Source: Janthinobacterium rivuli
GTDB lineage: Bacteria; Pseudomonadota; Gammaproteobacteria; Burkholderiales; Burkholderiaceae_D
Direction: 5' to 3'
DNA length: 64,000 nt
NCBI RefSeq assembly: GCF_029690045.1
Contig: NZ_CP121464.1
Span: 3,844,001 to 3,908,000, forward strand
The notes beneath the pieces are model-generated. The model saw nothing but the letters and a program-made list of their open reading frames with translations. It made no database searches and was not told where the DNA came from. Each line of letters opens with the position of its first letter. Positions within the stretch are counted from its first letter, which is position 1. A program made the position numbers and the translations under genes. Of this stretch, positions 44,037-51,885 are shown in pieces.

Positions 44037-44618
44037 ATGCCGACACACGTCTCCCCGCCGCTGCTGCCGATGCAATGGAGTAGCGCCTATGTTTCCTACT
44101 GGACGCCGATGCAGGCGGATGACCAGGTCACGTCCGGCTATTGCTGGTTCGACTATGCGCGCAACATCTGCCGCATCGACGGCCTGTTCAATCCCTGGTC
44201 AGAAAAGGAACATGGACACCTGCTGTGGATGTCGGAAATCGGCGACGCCAGGCGCGAACAAAGCCGCAAGCAGAAAGTGGCCTATGCCAGGCAGGCGCAG
44301 GCAACTGGCCAGCAGTTGCAGGGCACGGCGCTGGCCGACGAGGTGACGCCGTTCCATGACCTGTTCCTGCCGCAAGCGGTGCTGGTCGACGGCAGTGCCC
44401 GTCACGACGGCCTCCACAGCGTGCTGGGCCGGGAGGCGGACGCCTGGGTAGTCGAGCGGACGGGCAAGCCGCCATCGGTCTTTTACCTGGAGGCCGGTGG
44501 CAACCGCCTGTTGCGCATGGTCACTGGCAACGACCCGCAGCACCTGTCGGTACGCGACTTTCCCAATCTGTTGGTCGGCGACATTCCGGACAGCGTCTTT
44601 ACGTCTTGCAACAACTGA
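44037..44618 (+). CDS. vioE: Violacein biosynthesis: VioE
   Basis: 193 residues, family length about 191. The LolA/LolB-like antiparallel sheet protein: PMQWSSAYVSYWTPMQADDQ, YCWFDYARNICRIDGLFNPW and RDFPNLLVGDIPDSVF match VioE. It rearranges the VioB product to protodeoxyviolaceinic acid, the 1,2-indole shift unique to violacein. Ribosome site AAGGGAGA. It is the last gene before a strong terminator. Confidence 0.96.
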   Translation: MPTHVSPPLLPMQWSSAYVSYWTPMQADDQVTSGYCWFDYARNICRIDGLFNPWSEKEHGHLLWMSEIGDARREQSRKQKVAYARQAQATGQQLQGTALADEVTPFHDLFLPQAVLVDGSARHDGLHSVLGREADAWVVERTGKPPSVFYLEAGGNRLLRMVTGNDPQHLSVRDFPNLLVGDIPDSVFTSCNN

Positions 44619-44688
44619 CCAGGACGTGGCGCGCGCCCCGGCCGCATGCGGCAGTAGCGCGCGCCACGCCTGGCGGGTGTTTTTGTTA
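44619..44688 (+). terminator. Strong terminator-like hairpin behind vioE
   Basis: CCAGG-CGTGGCGCGCGC (44619-44636, one bulged A) pairs with GCGCGCGCCACG-CCTGG (44657-44673), 17 pairs in all, followed after seven bases by a T-rich tract. It lies between vioE and the codirectional transporter gene, so that gene is either separately transcribed or expressed at lower level by read-through. Confidence 0.8.
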
Positions 44689-44709
44689 TTACTCTCGAAG
44701 GATATTGCT

Positions 44710-45873
44710 ATGCCGCTGGTTGTTTACATTTTGGGGTTGACGATCTTTTCGTTAACCACCTCCGAATTCATGGTGGCGGGCATGATGCCGTCGCTGGCCC
44801 TGGCCATGGACGAACCGGTGACACGCATCGGCTACCTGATCTCGCTCTATGCCATGGGCATGGTCATCGGCGGCCCGCTGAGCACCATCGTCCTGCTCAA
44901 GCTGCGCGTGCCGAACAAGCGGGGCCTGCTGTGGCTGCTGGGCTTTTATGTGCTGGCCCAATCCGTCGCCGCGTCCGCTACCAGCTATGACATCCTGGCC
45001 ATCGCGCGGGTGGTCACGGGCGTGGCCGCCGCCACCTGCTTTGGCCTGTCGCTGGCGATCTGCGCCGACATCGTCGCGCCCGACGCGCGCGGACGCGCCG
45101 CCGCCGTCGTGATTGGCGGTCTCATGCTCGCTTCCGTAGTGGGCGTGCCGGTCGCCACGCTTATCGACCAGCACCTGGGATGGCGCGCCAGCTTCTGGCT
45201 GGTGGTGCTGCTGGCGCTGATGTGCCTGGCGCTCATCAGCGTACTGGTGCCGCCCTCCAAACCGTCCGAAGTCGTCAGCCTCGGCAAGGAACTGGGGGAA
45301 TTCCGCAACCGCCACCTGTGGGCAGCGTATGCCAGCAGCGGCCTCATCATCGGAGCGATTTTCGCGGCCTTCAGCTACTTCGCGGCCATCCTGACGCAAA
45401 TTACAGGATTTCAAGCTTCCGACATCCCCTGGCTGCTGGGCGTCTACGGCGTCGCCAACGTGGTGGGCAATGGCGTGGTAGGCCGCTATGCGGACCGCTA
45501 CACCACCGTCATCATGGTCTGGGGCATGGTCATCCTGAGCATCAGCCTGGCACTGTTCGCCGTCTTTGCGCACGACAAGACCATCAGCGTCACCTTGCTG
45601 GTCGTCACGGGCCTGGTCGGCATGTCGATGAATCCCGCCATCATCGCCCGCGTGATGAAAACGGCCCATCCGGGGCCGCTGGTCAACACGGTGCACACGT
45701 CCGTCATCAACATCGGCCTGGGCGCCGGTTCCTGGCTCGGCGGTCTCGGCATCGCCGCCGGCTACGGCCTGCGCTCCCCGCTGTGGGTCGGCGTCGCACT
45801 GGCCGTGCTTGGCCTCATCAGCTTGCTGCCTTACCTCGGGCACAGGCCGCGCGATCCGGTGCTGTCGCACTAG
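44710..45873 (+). CDS. MFS transporter (DHA1 family) downstream of the violacein operon
   Basis: 387 residues, about 12 transmembrane helices. Start MPLVVYILGLTIFSLTTSEF with AAGGA nine bases before it. The DHA1-typical SEFMVAGMMPSLALAMDEP in helix 1 and DRYTTVIMVWG at loop 8-9 place it with AraJ/NepI-like exporters. Its position 91 bases behind vioE on the same strand suggests export of violacein, an intermediate or shunt product; self-protection is an inference. The intervening terminator means it may be regulated differently. Confidence 0.9.
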   Translation: MPLVVYILGLTIFSLTTSEFMVAGMMPSLALAMDEPVTRIGYLISLYAMGMVIGGPLSTIVLLKLRVPNKRGLLWLLGFYVLAQSVAASATSYDILAIARVVTGVAAATCFGLSLAICADIVAPDARGRAAAVVIGGLMLASVVGVPVATLIDQHLGWRASFWLVVLLALMCLALISVLVPPSKPSEVVSLGKELGEFRNRHLWAAYASSGLIIGAIFAAFSYFAAILTQITGFQASDIPWLLGVYGVANVVGNGVVGRYADRYTTVIMVWGMVILSISLALFAVFAHDKTISVTLLVVTGLVGMSMNPAIIARVMKTAHPGPLVNTVHTSVINIGLGAGSWLGGLGIAAGYGLRSPLWVGVALAVLGLISLLPYLGHRPRDPVLSH

Positions 45874-45890
45874 CGGCTGGCGGCGCGGTG

Positions 45891-46796
45891 TTAGTTGCTG
45901 ACTGGTTTGATGCGTCGTGCGCGCGTCGCCAGCCAGCACAGGATGGCGCCGCCGCACACCATCGCCGAACCTTGCCAGAAGGCCAGTGACAGCGGCGTGC
46001 GCAGCAGCAGCGACGACAGCGCGGCGGACAGCACGGGGATGAAATACGAGGCGCCGGCCAGGATCGTGACGTTGCCGTGCAAAATTCCCACGTTCCAGGC
46101 ACCGTAGCCAAAGCCCATGGCGCCGGCGGCCAGCAGCAGGTAGATGACGGCCTCGACAGTAAACACCATGGGGCCGCCGCCTTGCAGCAGGTATTTGATC
46201 CACAAGCTGACGGAAACGAGGATGAAGAACAGGGTCACGCCATTCTTGCCCTGCGCGATGCGCGCCGTCACGGTGCAATACGCGGCCCAGATCAGCGCGC
46301 CGGCAAAGGCCAGGCCATAGCTGAGCGGGTTGCCGCGCACGTTGTCCACGCTACCAGCCAGATCAAAACCCTGTTCGCCGCCCAGCACCCAGCTGATGCC
46401 GGCGACGGACAGCAGGAAACCCGGCACGATGAGGAAATTGCTCTTCTGCCCATTGAACACGATGGCCGCGACGATGGTGAAGGTTGGCCACAAATAGTTC
46501 ACCATACCCACCTCAATGGCCTGGCGCGCCGTGCTGGCATAGCCTATCGACAGCGCCAGGCACAGCTCATAAGTGACGAACAGCAGGCTGCCCCAGAGCA
46601 GATAGCGGCGTGGAAATTCGCTCGGTCGCGTGCAACCCACGGACAGCAGCAGGAACACCGACGCCACGCTGTACATCATCGCCGCCCCGCCCGTGGGTCC
46701 CAGCAGGTCGGTGACATTGCGGATCAGTCCGATAATCGAGCTCCACAGCAGAATGGCGCCCAGCCCGGTCAGGGTGGCCTTGTTGGTATTTTTCAT
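45891..46796 (-). CDS. yddG: Aromatic amino acid exporter YddG (DMT/EamA)
   Basis: 301 residues with ten hydrophobic segments. YddG features: ATLTGLGAILLWSSIIGLIR, GLIRNVTDLLGPTGGAAMMY, YELCLALSIGYASTARQAIE, VGMVNYLWPTFTIVAAIVFN and LHGNVTILAGASYFIPVLSA. YddG exports Trp, Tyr and Phe. It is convergent with the MFS gene. Lying next to a pathway that consumes Trp is intriguing: it may adjust the Trp pool, or the closeness may be chance. Confidence 0.92.
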   Translation of the reverse strand: MKNTNKATLTGLGAILLWSSIIGLIRNVTDLLGPTGGAAMMYSVASVFLLLSVGCTRPSEFPRRYLLWGSLLFVTYELCLALSIGYASTARQAIEVGMVNYLWPTFTIVAAIVFNGQKSNFLIVPGFLLSVAGISWVLGGEQGFDLAGSVDNVRGNPLSYGLAFAGALIWAAYCTVTARIAQGKNGVTLFFILVSVSLWIKYLLQGGGPMVFTVEAVIYLLLAAGAMGFGYGAWNVGILHGNVTILAGASYFIPVLSAALSSLLLRTPLSLAFWQGSAMVCGGAILCWLATRARRIKPVSN

Positions 46797-47146
46797 GTTT
46801 ATGTCATTCAGGTGATGCAGTTAGACGCCCGGTGTCGTTCTCCAGGGCAATCAGCGGTGAGAATTATTAAAATTCCATCAATTATTTGCGGATACTATAT
46901 TCCAGTAGCCAAACTTACACCCTTCTGTGTCAGGATCCTTGTCGCGTCACCTGATTTACCGTGGCATCGGCAAATTTCTCCTTCCCGCCCATACATAAAA
47001 ATTATAAAAGGAAGTATCCTCAAGGCCAGCCTACCCGAATTACGCGCAGCATACTGATAGCGCGTGATCGCGATTGCTTACCAGCCGAGCAGGACATCCT
47101 GCTTCCAAATACACCGCGACTGAAATCGCCAGCCAGAACACAATTT
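46797..47146. other. Intergenic region upstream of the EreA/ChaN-like gene
   Basis: 350 bases with no supported gene. It is more AT-rich than the surroundings, from here on rightwards. A frame extending the next gene upstream to 46961 has no signal peptide and lacks coding character. No clear dyads or promoter elements stood out. Confidence 0.5.
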
Positions 47147-48418
47147 ATGCGAAAAATAATGCAAAAACCTCGTTCCATGATTATTTTTACCATGCTGGCC
47201 AGCTTGGCCATGCCTGTCTTGTCGGCGGATAAGCCGCTATCGTTGCCAGACCGCCTGGCCACCCTACGCACGACTATCACAATCGATCATGGAAAGATGG
47301 CTGGTTCCGGCGCTGCGACATTGCTAAACGCGGGCTTGGAAAGCCAGTTCGTACTCATCGGCGAAGACCATGGCATTGCTGAAATTGCGAATTTTTCGGC
47401 GGCGTATTTTGAAGAATTGGCAAAGCAAGGATTTACGACGCTGATTATCGAAAATGGGCCGGCGGTTGCTGATGCTTTGGAAAAAACGTTGAAATCCGAT
47501 ACCGGCGTCGCTGGCATAGCGGCATTTAATAAGGCATATCCAGTCGCGACTGCGTTTTACAAATGGCAAGCTGAGGCCCAATTCCTGGCGCGTATCGCGA
47601 AAGCTGCCGGACCATCATTCCATTTAGTGGGAATGGATCAGGAACTCATGGGCGCTTCGAAATATTTGCTCGATCAAATGGCCGAGCAACCGCTTGGTCC
47701 TTTGGCGAAATCAAAAATCGAGGCCTTCCGCAAGCTTGAAAGCGACGATTATCGCCGAGCGTCGGAGAGCGGAGATCCGCGAGAGCTTTTCATGGTAAAA
47801 ATCAAGGAAGAAGAATTAGTCGCGTTACAGAAGCTGCTCACGACACCCAAGGAAATGCCCGCCTTGGCGATGTTGAATTCCTTGATTGATAGCCGCAGCA
47901 TTTATGCCAAAAACATGACGCCGGGACAAGGGTATTCGTCCAATACACAGCGTGCAAGGCTGATGAAGCAGTATGTGGCCAGCCATTTGACGCTTGCGCC
48001 TGCACAGCGCATGTTACTGAAAGCCGGTGCAGTGCATGTATTCCGGGGCTATAACCCGCTTGGCGCCGGTAGCCGGGAGATCGGCAATTATTTGGCTGAA
48101 TATGCAGAAGGCCGCGGACAAAAATCGCTGCATGTGCTGGTGCTCGCGTCCAAAGGCCAGCAGTCGCAATTTGCCGGCATTGGGCGCGCGTCTGCCACCA
48201 CAGAAATCGAAAAAGTCGATACCAAGTCCACCATGGCTGGCGTATTGCCCTTCTTTGCCGCGGCGAGTGAACATAAGGAATGGTCATTGTTCGACGTGCG
48301 CCCCTTGCTGGGATCGGCCAAATCCCTGGCGAATGGAGACAGCAGTGTCCAGGGCATGATTCAGGGCTACGATTTTGTACTGGTCATTCCCAATGGCAAC
48401 GCAACGTCGGACCTGTGA
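47147..48418 (+). CDS. Exported erythromycin-esterase/ChaN-like protein of unknown function
   Basis: 423 residues from the ATG before MRKIMQKPRSMIIFTMLASL, a signal peptide cleaved near VLSADKP. The mature part has FVLIGEDHGIAEIANFSAAY, with the GE-x-HG-x-x-E pattern of the EreA/ChaN/TIKI superfamily, and later FHLVGMDQELMG and LKAGAVHVFRGYNPLG (second conserved His). These folds bind metal and act as esterases or proteases, or carry heme. Substrate unknown; a macrolide esterase role is not supported. Codon use is less GC-biased than the core genes, suggesting acquisition. Confidence 0.75.
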   Translation: MRKIMQKPRSMIIFTMLASLAMPVLSADKPLSLPDRLATLRTTITIDHGKMAGSGAATLLNAGLESQFVLIGEDHGIAEIANFSAAYFEELAKQGFTTLIIENGPAVADALEKTLKSDTGVAGIAAFNKAYPVATAFYKWQAEAQFLARIAKAAGPSFHLVGMDQELMGASKYLLDQMAEQPLGPLAKSKIEAFRKLESDDYRRASESGDPRELFMVKIKEEELVALQKLLTTPKEMPALAMLNSLIDSRSIYAKNMTPGQGYSSNTQRARLMKQYVASHLTLAPAQRMLLKAGAVHVFRGYNPLGAGSREIGNYLAEYAEGRGQKSLHVLVLASKGQQSQFAGIGRASATTEIEKVDTKSTMAGVLPFFAAASEHKEWSLFDVRPLLGSAKSLANGDSSVQGMIQGYDFVLVIPNGNATSDL

Positions 48419-48651
48419 CAATATCGCCATCATGGTTCGGCCTGAACCAGGCCGGTCTCACCAAGGGCGATCCGGGTAACTCGCGCCAATGTGAAAGACA
48501 ACAGGCCTGGCCTGTTTTTGCAGGTCCGAGCGCCTGTATTTGGGCGCATCTGGACTATCTGCCTTCGGCATACGGGCGCACGGCTGACGCAATGGCCCCT
48601 CAACGTCGGCGCGCCAATCCCTTGCATGCCCAGTGCTATCGCAGTTATAAC

Positions 48652-48765
48652 AGACGTGAGCTACACTATGGCATGCTGCTGACGGGCCTTGGCCAACTGG
48701 GCTACATGACACGCCGGCATAATAAGCAAGCTTGGAAATGGAAGGTCACTTATGAGGTGGCTTAA
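48652..48765 (+). pseudogene. Orphan PEP-CTERM-like tail (decayed)
   Basis: The frame here reads LHYGMLLTGLGQLGYMTRRH, strikingly like the end of the intact PEP-CTERM gene in this window (TYGMMLAGLGLIGFMARRKA). The Pro-Glu-Pro is replaced (RREL) and no body of an exported protein precedes it: upstream the frame is Arg/Pro-rich nonsense back to 48280. I read it as the remnant of a deleted PEP-CTERM gene. The region 48419-48651 holds nothing else I can support. Confidence 0.4.
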
Positions 48766-49603
48766 GGCGCATCAACTTGCGTATGAGACTGGGAGGCATT
48801 CCCGATGCGGTTTGAAATGCCCTGGTCATGTGGGCCAAATCAGAAAAACCTTCGTCAAAGGCAATCATCGTAAGGCTGTCGAAGGATGAGAGGCGATGCG
48901 ATGCGCGAATCAAGCGCGACGCTTGTCTAAGCGCTTCAGCGGTTATATTTGACTCCCGCAACCGGCGCTCCAAAGTGCGCTGGTGGCAGCCCAGCTTGCG
49001 GGCGACACTGGCGATGGGAAGGTGTCCCTCGCTTTCAAACACAAGAGCCACTTCTCCGGCAGCGGACGCCTCCACACCCAGGATCCTGGCAACGGTGGTC
49101 AAGCTGCGCTTTTCTGCTCCGTTCGGCAACTGCGCATTGCGCCGCGTGGTCGCCATCATGGTTTCCACAATCGCCAGGGTGCCTTGGCGGCAGCCATCAG
49201 GATCGTCGCCATCGGCCGCAAGCGTTCCATCTGCGCCATTGCGGGACGCACTGCTGGGCCGGCGCGCGTAACCACTGGCGCCAAGGCTAGTCTGCACGCC
49301 AAGTTTGGCTGACTGGTTATAGACGTTGAACGCGATCAACACATCGGCTTCGCGCTGGAATGACGATAGAAGCAGATAACCAGGGTTGATGTCGGTGGCG
49401 AGGAAGTCGTTGACCATGCGCTCGACCACACCGGCCCCAGCTCCCTCAGCCATTCTGGCGCGGCCAGCGGCATGGTAGCGCTGATATGGCAAGTGGCCAC
49501 TGATGGCGTGCGACACCGCGGAGACGAACCTGCTCATCGGCGTCCAGCCAGCCTTGCCCTCGAGCGCATTTACGACAACATGATAGGCAAGCGAGTTCGG
49601 CAT
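48746..49603 (-). CDS. AraC-family regulator
   Basis: 285 residues from MPNSLAYHVVVNALEGKAGW with GGGGATCAGGA before it. The C-terminal 100 residues hold the AraC double helix-turn-helix (HLPIASVARKLGCHQRTLER, RLRESNITAEALRQASRLIR, TMIAFDEGFSDLAHMTRAFQ, TASGMPPSLIRK). The N-terminal part is of the OruR/ArgR-type (Arabinose_bd) or unrelated and cannot be assigned. An upstream extension to 49822 lacks coding character. Target genes unknown; the neighbours are accessory. Confidence 0.85.
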   Translation of the reverse strand: MPNSLAYHVVVNALEGKAGWTPMSRFVSAVSHAISGHLPYQRYHAAGRARMAEGAGAGVVERMVNDFLATDINPGYLLLSSFQREADVLIAFNVYNQSAKLGVQTSLGASGYARRPSSASRNGADGTLAADGDDPDGCRQGTLAIVETMMATTRRNAQLPNGAEKRSLTTVARILGVEASAAGEVALVFESEGHLPIASVARKLGCHQRTLERRLRESNITAEALRQASRLIRASHRLSSFDSLTMIAFDEGFSDLAHMTRAFQTASGMPPSLIRKLMRLKPPHK

Positions 49604-49870
49604 TCCTGATCCCCAGTTTGATATTTTGACGATGCTTCGGCAAGCGCCGGATCGATGCAAAGCAAGCCAGGATCGCCCGCATACGAAAATGGCCGCAAAG
49701 GTCGCAGCCATGGAATCATGCTTACAAAAGGGACATCCCCTGAGTGCCTCGATCGCCAAACCCCAGTCACGAATTGCCATACTACAACACCGCTGGCAAA
49801 AAAAATGGCGTTTATATAACATTATTATGTTCTATATCTTAAGAAAATCAGTAGCCTAGGCTGTACAGCG

Positions 49871-50254
49871 TCAATCGCCGTCTGGCTTACTGCCGCCGGG
49901 ATCGGGTGGGACGGTGCAGGCACTGCAAGCCATGTTTTTGCCGGCCTCCGAACTCGACACCGGGTTGCGTACGCGAGACCAGGAGTGGCAGATTTTGAAC
50001 CCCAGAGCCCAGACCCAAGCCGGCGGCGTGACCAGCTTCAGTTCGCGCATCGGCGCCCCCTCGGGAGCGTCACCTTCGATGCACGCGTTGATGCTGCCGT
50101 CAGTCAGTACCTTGGCCGAAGACGATCCGTACATCCTGAGCCGGAATCGGGACGATCGCACGGCAGCTGGATCGATGATTTTTCCGCTCAAGGAAAGGAT
50201 CAAGAGCGCTATCGCATCAGCAGATAACATCCCCCCGATACCTGGAAAGCGCAC
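49871..50254 (-). CDS. Possible small exported protein
   Basis: 127 residues from a GTG, or 119 from the ATG at 50230 (MLSADAIALLILSLSGKIID, signal-like). Middle: RLRMYGSSSAKVLTDGSINA; Cys-containing tail MACSACTVPPDPGGSKPDGD. A competing frame on the plus strand (49914-50333) looks less protein-like. No family recognised. Read as a Cys-rich small exported protein, similar in style to the following 179-residue one, but it may be a chance frame. Confidence 0.4.
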   Translation of the reverse strand: MRFPGIGGMLSADAIALLILSLSGKIIDPAAVRSSRFRLRMYGSSSAKVLTDGSINACIEGDAPEGAPMRELKLVTPPAWVWALGFKICHSWSRVRNPVSSSEAGKNMACSACTVPPDPGGSKPDGD

Positions 50255-50446
50255 TTGTGCTCAGTTGGACCGGGACACCACTGATACATATCAACGATAT
50301 TTTCAAAAAATTAATATTATTACATTTGAATAGTTTTTCTTTAGTCGAAACATGTAGGATTTGTATTGCTTACATCCTGGAGCTAGTCGCCAGACCTCAA
50401 TTTGAGATAGCAGACTCAACCATTCAGCCAAGTCGAAAGGAACAAG

Positions 50447-50986
50447 ATGAAATCCCAGATGCGTCATGCCGCAATGATCGTTTCGCTGTTGTCCGCCTCC
50501 TCCTGTGCTTTGGCGCAGATTCCAAATAGATGCCCATCGCTGGCGTTTTATGGCAATGCCGCCACCAGCGGCCTCTGCAAAAGCCTCAGCCCTGCTACGC
50601 AAAACCTGCAAGTGTGTGAATTGACGGCCGCACAACCCGACGTTCACTTGACCTTCGGCCTCCAGCCAAATGGCGTGAACCCGCCCGTCCCTCTCCACCT
50701 GACAGTGCGCACTCAGGCCAACAACTGCGAACAAGCGACCAATATCGTCCAGAACGCTGCCGGAGCGTTTGTCGCGCAAAGCAACGCCCTGCTCTGTGGC
50801 GTCGACCCCGTCACCTATGTTCAACGCATGAACGCTCAAACGATTGTCCCGGGGAGCAACGGTCAAAGCGCTTGTCGCACAGCATTCATCAACGCACAGA
50901 CGGGCGGTAAATTGACGCCAGCAGTGGCGCAAGGCTACCTCAATGCTTGCAACACCGGTGGCCTGGCGAATGCCGCATGTCCGTGA
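50447..50986 (+). CDS. Cys-rich exported protein of unknown function
   Basis: 179 residues. Signal peptide MKSQMRHAAMIVSLLSASSC cleaved near ALAQIPN; the mature part holds six to eight Cys in pairs (RCPSLAFYG, LCKSLS, VCELTA, NNCEQATN, LLCGVDP, SACRTAFINA, ACNTGG), a sign of disulfide-stabilised secretion. AAAGGA precedes the ATG. No family recognised. It stands before the Gly-rich mini-protein and the large lipoprotein in the same direction, together a possible surface-protein locus. Confidence 0.75.
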   Translation: MKSQMRHAAMIVSLLSASSCALAQIPNRCPSLAFYGNAATSGLCKSLSPATQNLQVCELTAAQPDVHLTFGLQPNGVNPPVPLHLTVRTQANNCEQATNIVQNAAGAFVAQSNALLCGVDPVTYVQRMNAQTIVPGSNGQSACRTAFINAQTGGKLTPAVAQGYLNACNTGGLANAACP

Positions 50987-51116
50987 TGTGAAGCGGCAAG
51001 CACCAAAGGCGACAAGAAATGAACTGCATTCCGAGTGCGAGCGAAGGCATTTTGAAAGGCTAGCGAGTGTCCAGCAGACGCGTGGCGATTCACAGTGATC
51101 CGGAAAGGAGATAAAA

Positions 51117-51299
51117 ATGAGCAAAGGTAGCGGTAATAACGGAGGCCGTAGTGCTGGCTCCCAGGGCGGTGGCAGTAAAGCTGGCGGGGCAGCCGGCGGG
51201 GGCCGTGGGCAAGGAAATGGCGGAGGGTGGCCAAGTGGAACGGGCAAGCCATCCGGCGGAGGGCGCAGCAATGCACCCGCTGGCGCTGGCAACAAATAG
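51117..51299 (+). CDS. Glycine-rich 60-residue protein
   Basis: MSKGSGNNGGRSAGSQGGGS and more Gly/Ser/Asn to the end; about 40 percent glycine, several Arg/Lys, no hydrophobic part, no Cys. The ribosome site AAAGGAGATAAAA is excellent, which makes it a translated gene rather than a low-complexity frame. Such disordered basic peptides can bind nucleic acid or polymerise. Function unknown. Confidence 0.7.
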   Translation: MSKGSGNNGGRSAGSQGGGSKAGGAAGGGRGQGNGGGWPSGTGKPSGGGRSNAPAGAGNK

Positions 51300-51379
51300 G
51301 TCTGGCGCTGGTTTAGCTTAATAATTCCGTCGAGAGGAACCGCCCGCAAGCTAAGCTTATGGACTCCCTTGACGTGAAA

Positions 51380-51400
51380 ACGGCCGCAGGAAGCGGCCGT
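51380..51400 (+). terminator. Terminator-like hairpin
   Basis: ACGGCCGC, loop AGGAA, GCGGCCGT followed by ATCGTTT, eight perfect GC-rich pairs. It could end transcription of the Gly-rich gene. The following 100 bases show nothing supportable. Confidence 0.55.
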
Positions 51401-51504
51401 ATCGTTTGGGGCTGGACAGCGGGTTAACAACCTATTGCCCCAGATTTGCCCCAAGTTGCTATTTGTAGACAAAATCAATATCGGAGTTGTGGCATGCTAT
51501 CGCG

Positions 51505-51819
51505 ATGTGGGAGGAGCATGCCACGGCAACGAAATATCCACTCAACGGCACGGAGCCGTCAAGCAGAGCCGGCGGCAGACCACCTGCGTTGAAGCCTGAG
51601 CATATCGCAGTTTTACACGATATCGTAATGGAGCGCGCGCAGGCCAGCTTGCAGGAAATCGCCGACGAACTTCATCACCGCTGTGCTTTACGCGTGTGCG
51701 CAGCAACGATTCGTCGCGCGCTAGGTGCCGTACGGCTCAAGCCGGTACAATCTGACATCCGCAAAGATGGTCTTGAGGACAATTTTTCACTCCTCTTTCT
51801 AGGTAATTTTGTTATCTAA
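51505..51819 (+). pseudogene. IS630-family transposase N-terminal fragment
   Basis: About 100 residues with the winged helix-turn-helix of IS630-type transposases (GGRPPALKPEHIAVLHDIVM, ASLQEIADELHHRCALRVCA, ATIRRALGAVRLKPV). It then runs into unrelated sequence and stops; the catalytic DDE domain is absent. A remnant of an element that probably brought in or rearranged the neighbouring genes. Confidence 0.75.
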
Positions 51820-51885
51820 GTGATATTTGGTGATAATTTTTTCAATTTTCGCCATTAGTATGACAAGACACTAGGGAGAAAAATC

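Noticed and set aside
48280..48651. 161-residue plus-strand frame as a real gene
   Set aside because: Starts inside the preceding gene in another frame and is Arg/Pro/Gln-rich; only its tail resembles a known signal.
49914..50333. 139-residue plus-strand frame
   Set aside because: Less protein-like than the opposite minus-strand frame and without ribosome site.
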